NCBI GenBank assembly: GCA_051294375.1
Contig: CM119266.1
Span: 4,586,573 to 4,650,572, forward strand
Length of the DNA stretch: 64,000 nt
Source: Paraspadella gotoi
Taxonomy: Eukaryota > Chaetognatha
Reading direction: 5' to 3'
Positions within the stretch are counted from its first letter, which is position 1. Each line of letters begins with the position of its first letter. A program made the translations under genes and the position numbers. Positions 12,681-24,800 of this stretch are shown piece after piece. The notes beneath the pieces were generated by a model, which was not told the DNA's origin, searched no databases, and saw nothing but the letters and a program-made list of their open reading frames with translations.

Positions 12681-14054
12681 TCACGCGATGTACTTGTTCC
12701 TAGTGATGGAACCGTACTTGGTGATGGTGTCCTTGTGAGCCTGGAACCCGAGCTGAAATTGCTTGGGCAGCTCGAGCTCTTGCCTAAGCTTGGTTCCGAT
12801 GAACATGTTGCTCTCCTGGTTTTCGGCATCGCGCGTCCAGACGGCCAACTTATCTCCTTTCGGCCTCAGGTTGACCACGGCTCCGCAGACGTCGTCCGAG
12901 TATTTCCCGAACATGTGGCCAATTAGGCAGAGGAGAGTGTGCGTCCAGAGTCGGTCCAAGATCTGGGCGCGGTGAGCCTTGACCGTGTTGACGAGCCAAC
13001 GCCCGCCGTCCTTGTTTTTGGGGTCTTCCCACATGGGCTCGATTCCTTCCTTGAACATGGAGTAGTCGCAGCCTTGACCAAGGTTGCTCGGCATCTCCAG
13101 GTGATTGAAGAGCGCCCAAAAGTCTTCGATCGTTGAGAAGGAGAGAATATAGCGTTGGTTCTCCTTCCAATCTTTGGTCTTGTCGTTCTTGAAGTACCAG
13201 AAAGCCCAGGTGTGCTCCAAAGGATGCTTGATTACGGGTTCCGGAGAGGCGACGGTCGACGACGCCGAGCTGGTAGATGGTCGGTCGGCAGCCCCAGGAC
13301 CGTCTCTGGGGCGGACGACAAGCTCGCCGGAACAGGTCTTGGGCGATCGTCGTGATTTGGCCATGTCTTGATCTTCCGATTGATCTTTCTCTGAATTTTG
13401 ATTTTCTTCTTTTCTTTCTTTATCCTCGCATTTCGAGGTATCAAGATTATTTTCAGAGATCATCTTTGGCGGCGAAGATTTCGAGTCGCCATTGTTGGCG
13501 GGACCGCTGTTGGTTTGACCGCTGTTGGCTGGAACGCTGTTGACTGGAACGCTGTTGCCTGGACCGCTGTTGTCTGGAACACTGTTGGCTGGAAGGCTGT
13601 TGCCTGGAACGCTGTTGCCTGGACCGCTGTTTCTAGAACCGTTATTGGCACCTCTGTTATTGGTAGCCCTGTTGTTGGCGGCGCGGGGCCGAGGGACGTA
13701 GTTGGCGAGAAAACCCGGCATTATACTTTTTTCGGCTTCCAAACTCAAATCGCGCATAAGAGGAGTCAGAACTGTAGTCGGGGCGACGGGATCCTTCGGT
13801 GTCGGATCTGTAGTCGGGGCGACGGGATCCGTCGTCGTATCTTCCTTTTTGATCGTTGAAGCTTCGGTAGTGGGGGCTTCTTGTTTGGATGCTTGGTTTG
13901 GTTGATTGCATTGAAGTTTTTTCTCGTTAGACTTAGAATGAGCGTCGGCCTCCGCAGTTTTAATATTCTTTTTTTCGTTACCCTTTTTCTTCTTTTTCTC
14001 TTCGTTTTTCGAACTGCGCCATGGACCCGGTTTTCCCTCTAATTTCGACGCCAT
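12681..14054 (-). CDS. eIF4E: Eukaryotic translation initiation factor 4E, class I, with long N-terminal extension
   Basis: A single uninterrupted 457-codon frame. Residues from about 275 to the end are a complete eIF4E core, which binds the mRNA 5' cap in the cytoplasm and recruits eIF4G. Visible key residues are the stacking tryptophans in KDW and EPMWED with the following Glu, the basic phosphate contacts in LRPKGDK, the AVW tryptophan, and the DFWAL tryptophan that docks eIF4G/4E-BP. Both diagnostic N-terminal tryptophans (HTWAFW and KDW) are present, so it is class I and not 4EHP. Typical eIF4E is about 220 aa. The extra 270 residues are Lys/Glu/Thr-rich, then an Asn/Ser/Pro/Gly pentapeptide repeat (residues 130-180), then acidic. 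The absence of introns in an intron-rich neighbourhood suggests a retrocopy that stayed intact, but an ancestral intronless gene is possible. Start is the first ATG after an AT-rich leader. Confidence 0.95.
   Translation of the reverse strand: MASKLEGKPGPWRSSKNEEKKKKKGNEKKNIKTAEADAHSKSNEKKLQCNQPNQASKQEAPTTEASTIKKEDTTTDPVAPTTDPTPKDPVAPTTVLTPLMRDLSLEAEKSIMPGFLANYVPRPRAANNRATNNRGANNGSRNSGPGNSVPGNSLPANSVPDNSGPGNSVPVNSVPANSGQTNSGPANNGDSKSSPPKMISENNLDTSKCEDKERKEENQNSEKDQSEDQDMAKSRRSPKTCSGELVVRPRDGPGAADRPSTSSASSTVASPEPVIKHPLEHTWAFWYFKNDKTKDWKENQRYILSFSTIEDFWALFNHLEMPSNLGQGCDYSMFKEGIEPMWEDPKNKDGGRWLVNTVKAHRAQILDRLWTHTLLCLIGHMFGKYSDDVCGAVVNLRPKGDKLAVWTRDAENQESNMFIGTKLRQELELPKQFQLGFQAHKDTITKYGSITRNKYIA
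13498..13672 (-). repeat. 15 bp coding minisatellite in the eIF4E extension
   Basis: About eleven in-frame 15 bp units encode N-S-[VG]-P-[GA/D/V]-type pentapeptides. Length changes of whole units would keep the frame. Confidence 0.85.
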
Positions 14055-14714
14055 GTTTTTTCTTTTTCAAATTCTTTTTTTTTTTAATTCGCAGAAAAGT
14101 TTTTTTTTTATTATTATTATTTTATTTTTTTTGAGGGTTGGAACTCGTTTTTTGGTCAAAACGAGGAAAGTAACATTGGAGTCAACTGACCAGTTGACCA
14201 AGCGAGAGGAAAATAGACCAGGCCAGAAACGAGGAAAACAATTTGGCTTCGAAGGACAAGACAATGGATTTTGGAAACGTGGGGTTTCCTCGGCCAAAAC
14301 CGGGCTTCGTTTTGTGGACACGTCCCAGTTTATTTTGCAGAGGTATCGGTAAACTGTTTTAGTAACATGAAGGAAACGCAGAAATGTTTCTATATTTCTG
14401 TGACAAATAAATTTATTGTTTCCGTTGCGTTGGCGTCAGACATTTCTCGTTTATGATGAAATACAACTAGTAGGAATTCAGGAATTACAAGGAATTAAAA
14501 TTTGTATCATTGATGTTAGTGTTGCAGGTAAAACTATTCGACACGGACAAATTTTTTTATAGTTTGTAACGTACAAATTTTTCACTTGCCACAATTATTT
14601 GCTACTTATTACAATGACCATCTTTTCGCATAGCATAGCAAAGCAACACCCGACATTTTATGAAGAGTGGACGGTCACTCTAACATCGTTTATTCGTCAT
14701 TAAATATATTTATG
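14055..14714. other. Upstream region of eIF4E
   Basis: Presumed 5' flank of the minus-strand eIF4E gene, with T-rich runs at 14065-14130. The 14150-14350 part is less AT-rich, but no splice-compatible exon is evident. Confidence 0.4.
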
Positions 14715-16933
14715 ACAATGAAAAATAACGTGGCGTTACTGTCTCGTGCTGATTTTGTCCGCTTAAAATTTTTTCTGAGCCAAATTAATTGATTATTACT
14801 TTTGGTAATATGTGCGATATACACTACTGGACATTACTGTGTCTGACCATAACCCTTGACCATCAACAAAAAAGCTAACTAGATCAAAAATAATAAAAAA
14901 GATGAAGCAAATATAGCTCGAAACGCTTACAAAATTTTAGACCATTGCTTTTATAAATGTAAAAAAAATATATAATATTATTAAAACAAAATTTTAATGA
15001 TAACTTAATAGTTAACCGAAACCAAGATGAATATTTTTTACCCATCATTTTCTCAATTTATATGAATCATATGTTTGTAATTAGTCGATTAATCTAAATA
15101 ACAATATGACAAATTCATTTTTAATTTTTTTTATGAATGGGAAGTTTTTACTGCTTACTCCCCTTGTGTTTAATTATCTAATATTTTAGAGGTATTTTCA
15201 AAAACCTTATATAATTACTATATTTTTCACTTTTTTTCAATTCTTTCAAACAAAAACAATATCATAAAAACATTTTAAATTAATAAAAAAAAATTGATTG
15301 AATGATTTTGGAAAAAATATTTGAAACGTGAGAATAATGGATTTCAAGTTAGGAAAAAAATTTTGCAATTCTAAAAAAATCAGCCTCTAGCCTTTCGATT
15401 TTTCTAGAGGCTGATTTTTTTATTTTTTTGATATTTTGATTTTCTATGCAAAACCATTATTCTCAATGAGCATAGGACGGAGGAAATTTTTTTTCAAACA
15501 ATTTGAAAAAATTTTAGCTTTTTTAATTAGGCTTTTTTGGGGAAATAAATAAATCAATTATTATACGATGGGTACATCTGAAAGTGATATGTCTCTAAAT
15601 GACAAAAAAATTTTCTTTTATTTTAAAATTTAAGTATTGTATCAATAGAAATAAGTGAGATACTCCCGCTTTGCCAAATTTTTTATTTAACAAAGATTTG
15701 TACTGCGTAGTTTGAAAAAAGTTATTTTATTAAATAACTTTTGAAAGAAAAGAGCTAGCAAGATGGGTGTGGTATCAAATTAAAGCCCTAATCATGGGAC
15801 ACCTTTCTAAAAAAGTTTTATTAAATTAAATCCATAAATCTTTACACAGCTTTTGTTTAAATAAGAGTTAAAAGTATAACAGTTTTTTGCTTTAAAAATT
15901 TTAATGAAGGCATATGAAATTTTTTATTTTTCTTTTGTAATTTGAAAAAGGAAAGACTGAATTACATTTGATTATTATTAAATTTTTTTTATTCCATAAA
16001 ACTGCTTATATTTTTAAGTTAAAGTAAAAACAAGCAAAAATTTATATTGTAGCTTGATAAAATGTCTTTTTAAATATCAAAAATGATAAATACAAAAATG
16101 TTTTCAGCTTGATATAAACAGTCTGGACATCTACCTTCTTGTCTGTGAAAAAAAAATTGGTATTTTTTATTATCTTTAACTGCAAACTAAAAGCTTAACA
16201 CACTGCTTGTTTATCATAATAAAGTTTTAAAAAATTATTAGCTGGCATATATTTGACAAAGCAAGACATCATTGTGTTAAATTGTATTGATAATTTTTTT
16301 TAAATATAGCAAGGAATTTAATTCTATTATTTATCATCCATTTTAATTAAAAAAAAAATATTTCTTGTAATAGCCATTAGAAAGGGTTCATTGACTGACT
16401 TAATGATCGAATTTTTTAAATATCTTTACTGCCCCCATTTCACAAGATATAAAAGGTCATGGTTATCATGTCAGTAAGTCCAGATTATCTGTACCCTTTA
16501 TACAACCTGCATTCTGAATTTTCTTTTTTTCCCTTTCAAAAGTATTAAATAAAAAAAATTATTTGAGAGAACAATCGGTATGGAGGATGCCATTGGTAAG
16601 CCTTAGTTACCCACTTCCCGATCGAATTTTTAAATGAGGTTTTTTTTTTCATCTATTTGAGACATAACATTAACTATTGGTACTATTATTTTTTAAAATT
16701 TTTTTTTATACAATTCTAGGAATAAATATGAATAAGTAACTTTTTAAAAAAAAATTTATCATCTTTCACCCTAATATCGGTCATATCTAAAAAACAAAAA
16801 AAGATTTTGCATTGATATTTTGGATAACGACATATGAAACTATTGTTCAAAAAAATAAAAAGAAATATAAAATATTAAACAGTGAATTTTTTTTATGCAC
16901 GGAAAAGTAACGTTACGCCATTTTTCATTGTGT
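14715..16933. mobile_element. AT-rich block bounded by terminal inverted repeats
   Basis: The left end (14715-14741) reads ACAATGAAAAAT followed by CGT and CGTTAC. The right end (16906-16933), read on the other strand, gives the same order with only a few internal mismatches. The 2.2 kb between them is very AT-rich, has no long frame and no intron-exon signals, and includes a strong hairpin at 15374-15421. This fits a non-autonomous DNA transposon, or a decayed autonomous one. No transposase is recognisable and I could not settle the target-site duplication. Confidence 0.5.
15374..15421. repeat. Perfect inverted repeat (hairpin) nested in a larger fold-back
   Basis: AATCAGCCTCTAG and its complement CTAGAGGCTGATT flank a loop of about 13 nt, with A and T runs extending the stem. 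Farther out, GAGAATAATGG at 15331 pairs with CCATTATTCTC at 15452, so the fold-back is about 140 bp long with interruptions. Confidence 0.85.
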
Positions 16934-17763
16934 CTTATATGTAATTTGGTAAGTTTGGAAGATGTAACATTGTAATTTTTTTATCATTGGCATTGTTCAG
17001 CATTTTAATTTAGGGACGTCCAAAGACTTTTTTTATTACTTCTCTCAAACATAATAGCGAATGGTACACATTCGTTCTTTAAAGCTAATGTTTTCCTTCG
17101 TTTTTTATTATTACTGCCTTACTCTTTTTAAAAAATATATTTCTATTAATTAGTATCAATATCAAATTAATCATTATATCCTCTTGTGACGGATGTTCAT
17201 TTGAATAATGTGGGTGCAAAGGGCGAACTCTTAGCGAACTCTCGAGAGAGAAAAAAGAAAGAAAGATCAAAGAATCTGTTTCGTTTCTGTCAAAACAGAA
17301 AGAGAAAGAAAGAAAAAAAGAAAGAACCAGAAATACGTGCTGAGTCAGGTTTGTGTTGTCTGTTAATCACTCAAAATGAGTGTGATGTCGCAACTTAGGC
17401 GATTATCTCTCAATCTTTAATCTTTTTCACGGTCGTCAGTCAGTAAGTTGTTAAATTCCTATTTGTCCTCACTTCGTTTAAGTAAAATACGTAATTTATC
17501 ATTAGTCTTGAGTGGTTTTGCCCTCGTAAATGACTGACCAACACCATTTATATTTCTTTTCAATTTCTAAGAAATGGGAAATGTTTCTATGTCTTGTCAA
17601 AAACTAAATGTAATGATAGGCGCAGGTTATTTCGTATTCGAATTAACATAATAAACAACAATAATATTACATTTTTTCATAGTTTTTTTAATTGAACTTC
17701 AAGCGAGTCAACGATATTGCAAAGTATTTGGCAAGAAAGGTGTAACTTTGAAATGAATTAAAG
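16934..17763. other. 5' flank of the TAX1BP1-like gene
   Basis: AT-rich, with a purine-rich stretch at 17240-17330. No coding exon is supported before the ATG at 17764. Confidence 0.4.
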
Positions 17764-18876
17764 ATGGCGTCCTTCGTAACTCTACGAGACGACGAATCTT
17801 GCGACGACGATCTTCGTCTTGAACTTGACGACGATGACGATTTCGCCGTCGTCAAGGGCGACTACGCTTCAGGTTCGTGGGCTTAACAAATAACCAATAT
17901 TTTAATGTTAAATCTAACTAATGCGATGTCTAACTTAGACATAGACTGCCTTACTTCAGATAAATATTTTTCTCAAACAGTGGTCTTTCAAAACCTGGCG
18001 GAAAAGTATCCCATCGACGCCCACATCGAATGCAAGTACACGTTGACGAGAACCTACGAACCTCATGCGAGCGACTGGATTGGCCTCTACAAGGTTTCTT
18101 TATGACCCTTTTGGGCGCAACCAATTGTATTGATCATTATCCACTCAATTAACCATCACCAGTTTAATTTTATTTCCATATAAAAGGTCGGCTGGAGTTC
18201 CGTCAAAGATTACAAAACCTACGAATACGTAAAAATTCCCGAGCCGTACAAGAAACACGAAAATAATGTGGCTCAAGTTTTGTTCAGAGGTGATTTCCAA
18301 AATCTAATTTGCATTTGGCAGTGTAATCATAGTGCATTATTCGTCCCTTATTCCAGTGTTATACTTTTCATGATTCTTAATAATTTAGGGTCTTTCTACC
18401 TTGAATTAATATATTCTCTCATCCCGCCGCTACTTGATCTGCTGCTGAAGCTACCGTCTCTCCTTTAAAATAAAAATGTTGCGATTTGTAATTCCGGTCC
18501 CCAATTGATGAATATTCCTCACCAACCCCTGACAACCCCTTACCCATCGCTCCCCCCCATACCCCCAGCCACTTCGCTCCCCGGCGACGACGCCGAGTTC
18601 TACCAATTCTGCTACGTTGGCGGAGGCGGCGTTCGCGGCGCCTCCGTCCCTTTTCAGTTCAAGCGTCCGTCGAGCGAAGATTTCGTCGAAGTCGAGGGCG
18701 ACGACGAACTCTTGATCGTCCGAACCAAGTCCGCCGTCCTCCAGGTGCCGGCCCGACGGTGCCGACCCGATATGGCTCGGCTCCTTTGCGGCGCCGCCGT
18801 CTTTGTATTTTTGTTGAGCGAGTTAGCTTTACGGTCTTGGGAGCCGTTCAAGTTGGGATTCCGTGTTTTATCGTGA
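17764..18876 (+). CDS. Candidate short isoform: SKICH domain with hydrophobic C-terminal tail
   Basis: If the donor after 18744 is not used, exon 4 reads on for 43 sense codons to TGA at 18874. This gives a 210 aa protein: the whole SKICH domain followed by basic residues (PARRCRPD), a hydrophobic segment (LLCGAAVFVFLLSELAL) and the tail RSWEPFKLGFRVLS. The extension is GC-rich like the exons and unlike the other introns. AATAAA follows at 18903 with a GT/T-rich stretch behind it, as expected of a composite terminal exon. Such a product would be tail-anchored and lack the coiled coil and ubiquitin-binding fingers. I see the frame and the signals; use of this isoform is inference. A separate short gene is the alternative. 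Confidence 0.5.
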
Positions 18877-21800
18877 ATCTTAGTCTATGTATATGTAGGT
18901 GAAATAAAATGTTTGGTTTTTGATAATTTTGAGGGACAGAATAACTTACAATACTTACCGCATGCGTATAATACTTATAAAACTGGTGGCACTGGTTGTT
19001 TTTCTACGAGTATTAGACCTACCAATCAATTATCACTATAATCCCATATTTTTTTTCAAATCTCCCACCGGTAGGAGTCTCTCGAGATTGCGGCTAAAAA
19101 AGAAAGAAAACTCGAATCTGAGAAGAAAAATTTGGAGGCAGAAAAGAAAATGTTGCGAGTGAAATTGGAAGAAATCGATCGCGAACTCGAGGACAAGAAT
19201 GACCAGGTCAGTGCCTCATTTTCAGGGTACAGGGTGTTTTACTTTTAGTCAAATTTGAAAAGTATTCGGATCTTTGTTTACTTCGGGGAAAACTTGTAAG
19301 GGGGGGGGGTTAAAAAAAAGTAGCATAGTCCTCCCTTTGATGGAAAAAAAATCATTTCGAAGCAGTTCATATGGTCCTCAACCTTAAGGATGACGCTGTA
19401 AAACTTTTAACTTTTTAATCCTGACATAGCTGAAGGATAGTGTCAAACCAATATGAAAAACTTAATGTTAAAATATTATTTTGCCGAGTTGTAAAGTTGA
19501 GGTTTAAGTATGAAGAAGATTTAGACACCTTCTTATGGATGTTCTGGAGAAAACGTAGTCGGTAAACAATAAAAATGATGGTGAAATAAAAATGAATACG
19601 TGCATGTTATGATCTCGTTTTTAATCAGGTCAACGATTTGGAGAAGTTGCTGGAGGCGCGAGAGAGAGAGATGGCTGAGGTTGCGGCTTTGCTGCATCAG
19701 ACGCGAGAAGTCGAGGCGGAACTCAGCATCAAGGTTCTTTAAAAAAAAGTTCTTGTTAATCGCGGCTGGAGCGAAAGTAAAGGCCATATTCGGGTCTTTA
19801 TCTCCCAAGGTTTCCGATCTGGAAAAAGCCGTGGCCCAGCGCGACGAACGGATCGTTGAACTCAAGGCCTCCGGAGCTGAATCAGCCGCGGCGGCGCAGG
19901 ACGCGCAGCTCGAAGTGTCGCGTTTGAAGGAAATCAAAGAAGCCGACGAAGTGGCGCTGGGCGAAATGAAGGAGACGGTGAAAAATCTTCGATCGCAAAT
20001 CGACGAACTTGGCGGGAAAACTTCCGGTTTGGAGGAGGAGAAGGAATTGTATAAGGTGTGTGGAACCGAGGTGATCGTCGGAATGGTTTTTGTTGAATGT
20101 TCATTCTTAAGGTGTTGTGAATTTTATTTCCATTGAGGTCGTAGATGGATTTGTGAGAAAAATAATCTTCGATTATCACACGCGCTATTTTTTTTAGAAA
20201 GAAAGAATGAGGGAGTGGGGAGGCTGTGGAAGGGCGAAACCTATGGTCACCACAATATTTTCTTTATTCCTTTTTCTCCCTAAAATGATCCTTCTTTTCA
20301 CCTCCCAAATTTATTTTCCTTTCATCCATCAAACCCCATCATACCCATCAATGATTCAACATCAGTCCCACATCACGGTGACGGAGGAGCACCTCCGATC
20401 GACTCAGACCGAACAGTCGTCGCTGAAGAAAATCCTCGAAGAGAAAGAGTCGGTCGTTCGAAGGATAAAAAACGAATCGGAAGCGATGATGAAAGAGATG
20501 ATCGTCTTGAAGGAAGCGATCGACGTCGAGAAGCGAAGATCGGAGAAGTTGAACGTTAAAGTCAAAGACTCGGAGGTGAACGCGGTTGGGTTGTTTGGCT
20601 CTTTTGAGTCTTGAAATTGGATTTGATTGAGACTCTTTAATTGAGATTTAAATGAGTGTTGTACGTAGATAAACTTGTGGTTCATTTTAGATAAGCTCGT
20701 ATTGCAGCAGTCTTAAAGGAACTACAAGTGGTTTTTTTGGGGGGCGGGAGGACGCGAGTACTCCGTCTCTTTTTTACGTTTGAAAACATTTAAGCTATGT
20801 AACATTGTGACAGTGAGCCATTTTAGTTATTACTTGGCCCATACTCGTTAAGCAGGTGATAAAGCCATACAACAATAAACAACATTCAAGTGAGTCTTGT
20901 GCACAGACATTAGACAACAATGAATCCAATAGACAAATGTTATTTAAACAGGATTTAACCCTTCACCTTCGCGATAAGCTGGCCAATGCCTCCGACAGAG
21001 CCGAGGCCGCTGAGCAATGCAAGCTCATGTTGGACGAGCAGATGAAGGTGAGACTGGGAGGGGGAGTGAGAAAAGCCTCTTTGCCTTCATTGCGAGACAT
21101 TAAACCATCTGCCCTCTTAGGCTTACATCGCGGCGTTCGAAGGAGCCTCCAAGGATCTGGTCGACGCTCGCGGGCAGATTCACGATTTAAAGGGACAGGT
21201 TCGTCCAGGAGTTTTGGAATTTCATATTGGAGTCTAGTTATATCTCTATTATTTTTATTAACGCTACGTTTTAGATCAAGCTCAAAGACAAGCTGCTCAG
21301 CGAAAAGGCGGAAATGCTTGCTAAACTCCAATCGACCTTCGACGATTTAGAACTGGAGCGAGACGCGCTCGTCAATAAAGTGACGGCCTTTGAGGAAGAC
21401 AGACGTCTCGGTTTAAAGGTTCGGATGTATGGATTTTAATTTTAAATAATTATTATTATTATTTATTATTAATAAAACATTTATTTTTGTTGATCAAACA
21501 GGAAAAAGAAGATTTGGAGTCGTCGTTAAACGAAGTGAAGTTGCAATTGGAAGAACTTCAATCTAAGGAAAAGGTATGGAAGAAGATTAATGTGAAACCA
21601 GCGAAGGCGATATTGAAAATTATACATTCATTTAATTTTTATAAGCTGTCATGTCTACTGATTTGATGGGTTCATCCCTCCATCCCTTTTATAATATAAT
21701 AATATTACAAGATTCTACAAGCTTTCATTCTGGACGCTTAGTGGACAGTTATTTTTACTTTTTTTTTAAATTCCTCATTTTTTATTCAAATAAAGGAAAC

Positions 21801-24800
21801 GACGACCGAGGCTGCGCCAAATTCCACGGAAGAATCTGCGTCATCTGATGTTGACGCGGCGTTGCACGCGCTGAGGATCGTCAACAACCATCTGGAGAAG
21901 CGACTCGACAAAAAGGAGAGGCAGGTGAGATCCATCGATCCTTTATCTCTCCAGAGTCTTATTCCTGGAATCGACCTTACTCTCTTTTATTCTCTCTCAG
22001 CTCAAGAAATTTTCCTCCCACGCCGCCGTCGAAACCGAATTACGGAAACAAGTGGAAGACTTGAAACGCCGTCTGGTCATGGGCGCGGAAGAGTACAAGA
22101 AGCAATACACCGAATGCAAGAAATTGCAGAAGAAGTTGATGAAGATGTCCAAAGAAGGTGGGTGTGGTCGCTTATTGATTTTAATTTGAAATTGTGGCCA
22201 GGTATAATATATTATAAACGGACATTGTAGAAATTAATTTGAAACATTCTTTGAGAGTGAGACTGTGAGAGAGTCTTGATTGAAAGCTTACAGCCTGTAA
22301 TACAGGGAACATCTTATGTCATTATCTTGTAAGAGTGATGGAGGCCTTAAACCACCAAAGCCTGTCCAAAGTCAGAGGCAAAATAGCTTATTTATTAATT
22401 GATTGAATAATTTTTATATTGGTTGTACCAATTTCATAAGTAAGTATTTTATACGAGCTACAGTCTTTAAATATAATGATAGGCCTAATCGCGAACTGAG
22501 AAAAAGAAATGTATATCTTTTACGTATATTTATTTCATATTTATTAATTCGTAAGGCGATGAGGACGACAACTGCTCGGCTCATCCATCGAAACTTGGAA
22601 ACGTCGGAGCGGAAGCCGATTGGCAGCAAAAGTTGGAACAACTGAGAGACAAAAAGAACAGATTTAAGCAGTTATATCAGGTCATTCTTGCTGTTGATTA
22701 GTGACTTAATTAGTATATGAAAAAAAGTAATAAACAAGCTCTTAACTTACGGTCATAAGTAACGAAAACAATTGTTTTAAATTTCAGAACGAATTGGAAA
22801 AAAACAAGGCTTTACAAGCAGAAATAGAGGCTATGAAATCGGAATCCCGCGGAGGTGCTTGCTTGTTTGTCGTTGTCCTTGTTTTTTTTTTTCCATCAGT
22901 GATATTCTACCGATTATATTTGTCCAACGCTAACGATTTCCATTCCAAAAAAAGGTTCGTCGCGCTGCGATGTTTCCATCAAACGTTCCATTTCGACTTC
23001 CGGTTCCATCGACGCTACCGTTCGATCCTCGGCGGAGGCCACGCCCACCACCACCTCTCCACTTTTTCCTTCGGAAGAAAAAGAAGCTTCGTCGAGGATT
23101 CTTAAACCTTTGCCGCCACCGATGATTCCCGTCGTGTTGCCCACTGGTAACACAACTTATAATTCTTCTGTATGTTAACATTAAACGCACTAAACAAATA
23201 TCAAAATACAGATTTCAATATTTTTCATTCAATTTTCGGTTGCTGTATGGTCTAAGTTTGATTATGTCCGTGACAGTTTTAATTTAACTCGAGTAATACT
23301 AAATTATTTTAATCAATCAACACTTGTTGACAACAATATTGACAACAATGTGCATGTTCAATGCTTTTGGCGTCACGTGACCGGAATTACAGTCACAGAA
23401 AGTCAACGCGCCATAAGTTGTTTAGCATTTACTATTGATAATATTAGTTGATGAGGAGGTAAAACATAATAAAGCACTAGTTTTTAGTTTATAATATTAG
23501 TTAAATCACGTGATCCCCTGGAATTGCGATCACATGTTAAAAAAAATGAATGCCACTCTTTTTCGCGTTTCAGCTAAAATGGCGGCAGTTCGCGCGGTCA
23601 ATGAACTTCCGCCGTCGCCGAAAGAGTTGGAGGCGGCGCTGTTGGCGTCCGGCGCCACAAGGGCCGAGACGTCTTCGGTCAAAGCCACGCCCACTTCGGG
23701 AGCGCGAAGGTGAGGAAGCGATTTGAAAATCTAATATAATCTAATGTAGGGATTTAATAATTAAAAAGAAAAATTTGGGAATAATAATTTTAAAAAGTTT
23801 TTATATTAAAAAAAAACGAGAACGAATCCAGTGAACACAAATTGACGGGATTTATAATCGATCAATAGGTTTCCATATTTTAAACCCAGATCTACCACTC
23901 GGTGTCGTGAAAAGATTGTTCCCCTCAAATAGAATTGTAAAGCTTTACTGACAGACAGTTTTACAAGCAGTAGGAATAGATAAATAGACAGCTTTACAAA
24001 TATAATGGAAGCATTAAGATAGGCAGCATTACAAATATTACAAAATATATAATATAATTTAAAGCTATTCTATTCTAATTCTTATTTCAATCTTTCGTCT
24101 TCATCTTTTAAAGGTCGACGTCTCGTCCGACTGCCGACGCCGAAACTGGAATCGCCGAGGAAGTCGTCGTCGACGTTTGCCCAGAAGACAGAGAAGAGTC
24201 AGTCACTTCTTTAATAATATTTTTATTTTAATAGTATTAATTCCATTAACACTATTAATACATTTTAATTTTTGCGCCACAGATTCTTCTTGGCGCCGGA
24301 ACCGGCTCCCTCTGCGCCGCCGATGCCGTCGTCGCCTCCCGCGCAGGCCTCCGCCCCGTCGCTGCAGCGCCCGCGCAGCGTGACGGTGCCGAAGGAAATC
24401 GAAGCTAATCTTCCTTCGGTCGGAGCGAGAGGGAGAGATAACCAGGTCTGCAATCGGGGTTAAAGTGAAGAGGATGAATTCAATGTGGATTGCTTTGTCT
24501 TGCAATGGTATTTAAGGAAAGATTGGATGGTTGGTTTGGGAAACGAAGCGTACGGTTGGTTGGACATATATTTTAACGGTTGATTGGTTTTGCTTTCATG
24601 ATCATGGTTGAATGGGTCGATTTTGCTTGCAAAAATGCAAAAATGTGAAAAATCAGGAAAGCCGACTATCGTATGTACAGTATGTACACTGTACAGTCCT
24701 GTGCAAAAAAAAGAGGACTCTCTTCAAACTTTAGTTGCGCTCTTTTTTAAGCACTTATTATAAAAAATTATAAATGATAAATATAGCTTTTAAAATAGGA

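Noticed and set aside
12735-13911. Plus- and minus-strand frames overlapping eIF4E
   Set aside because: Shadows of the long eIF4E frame, which has full domain support.
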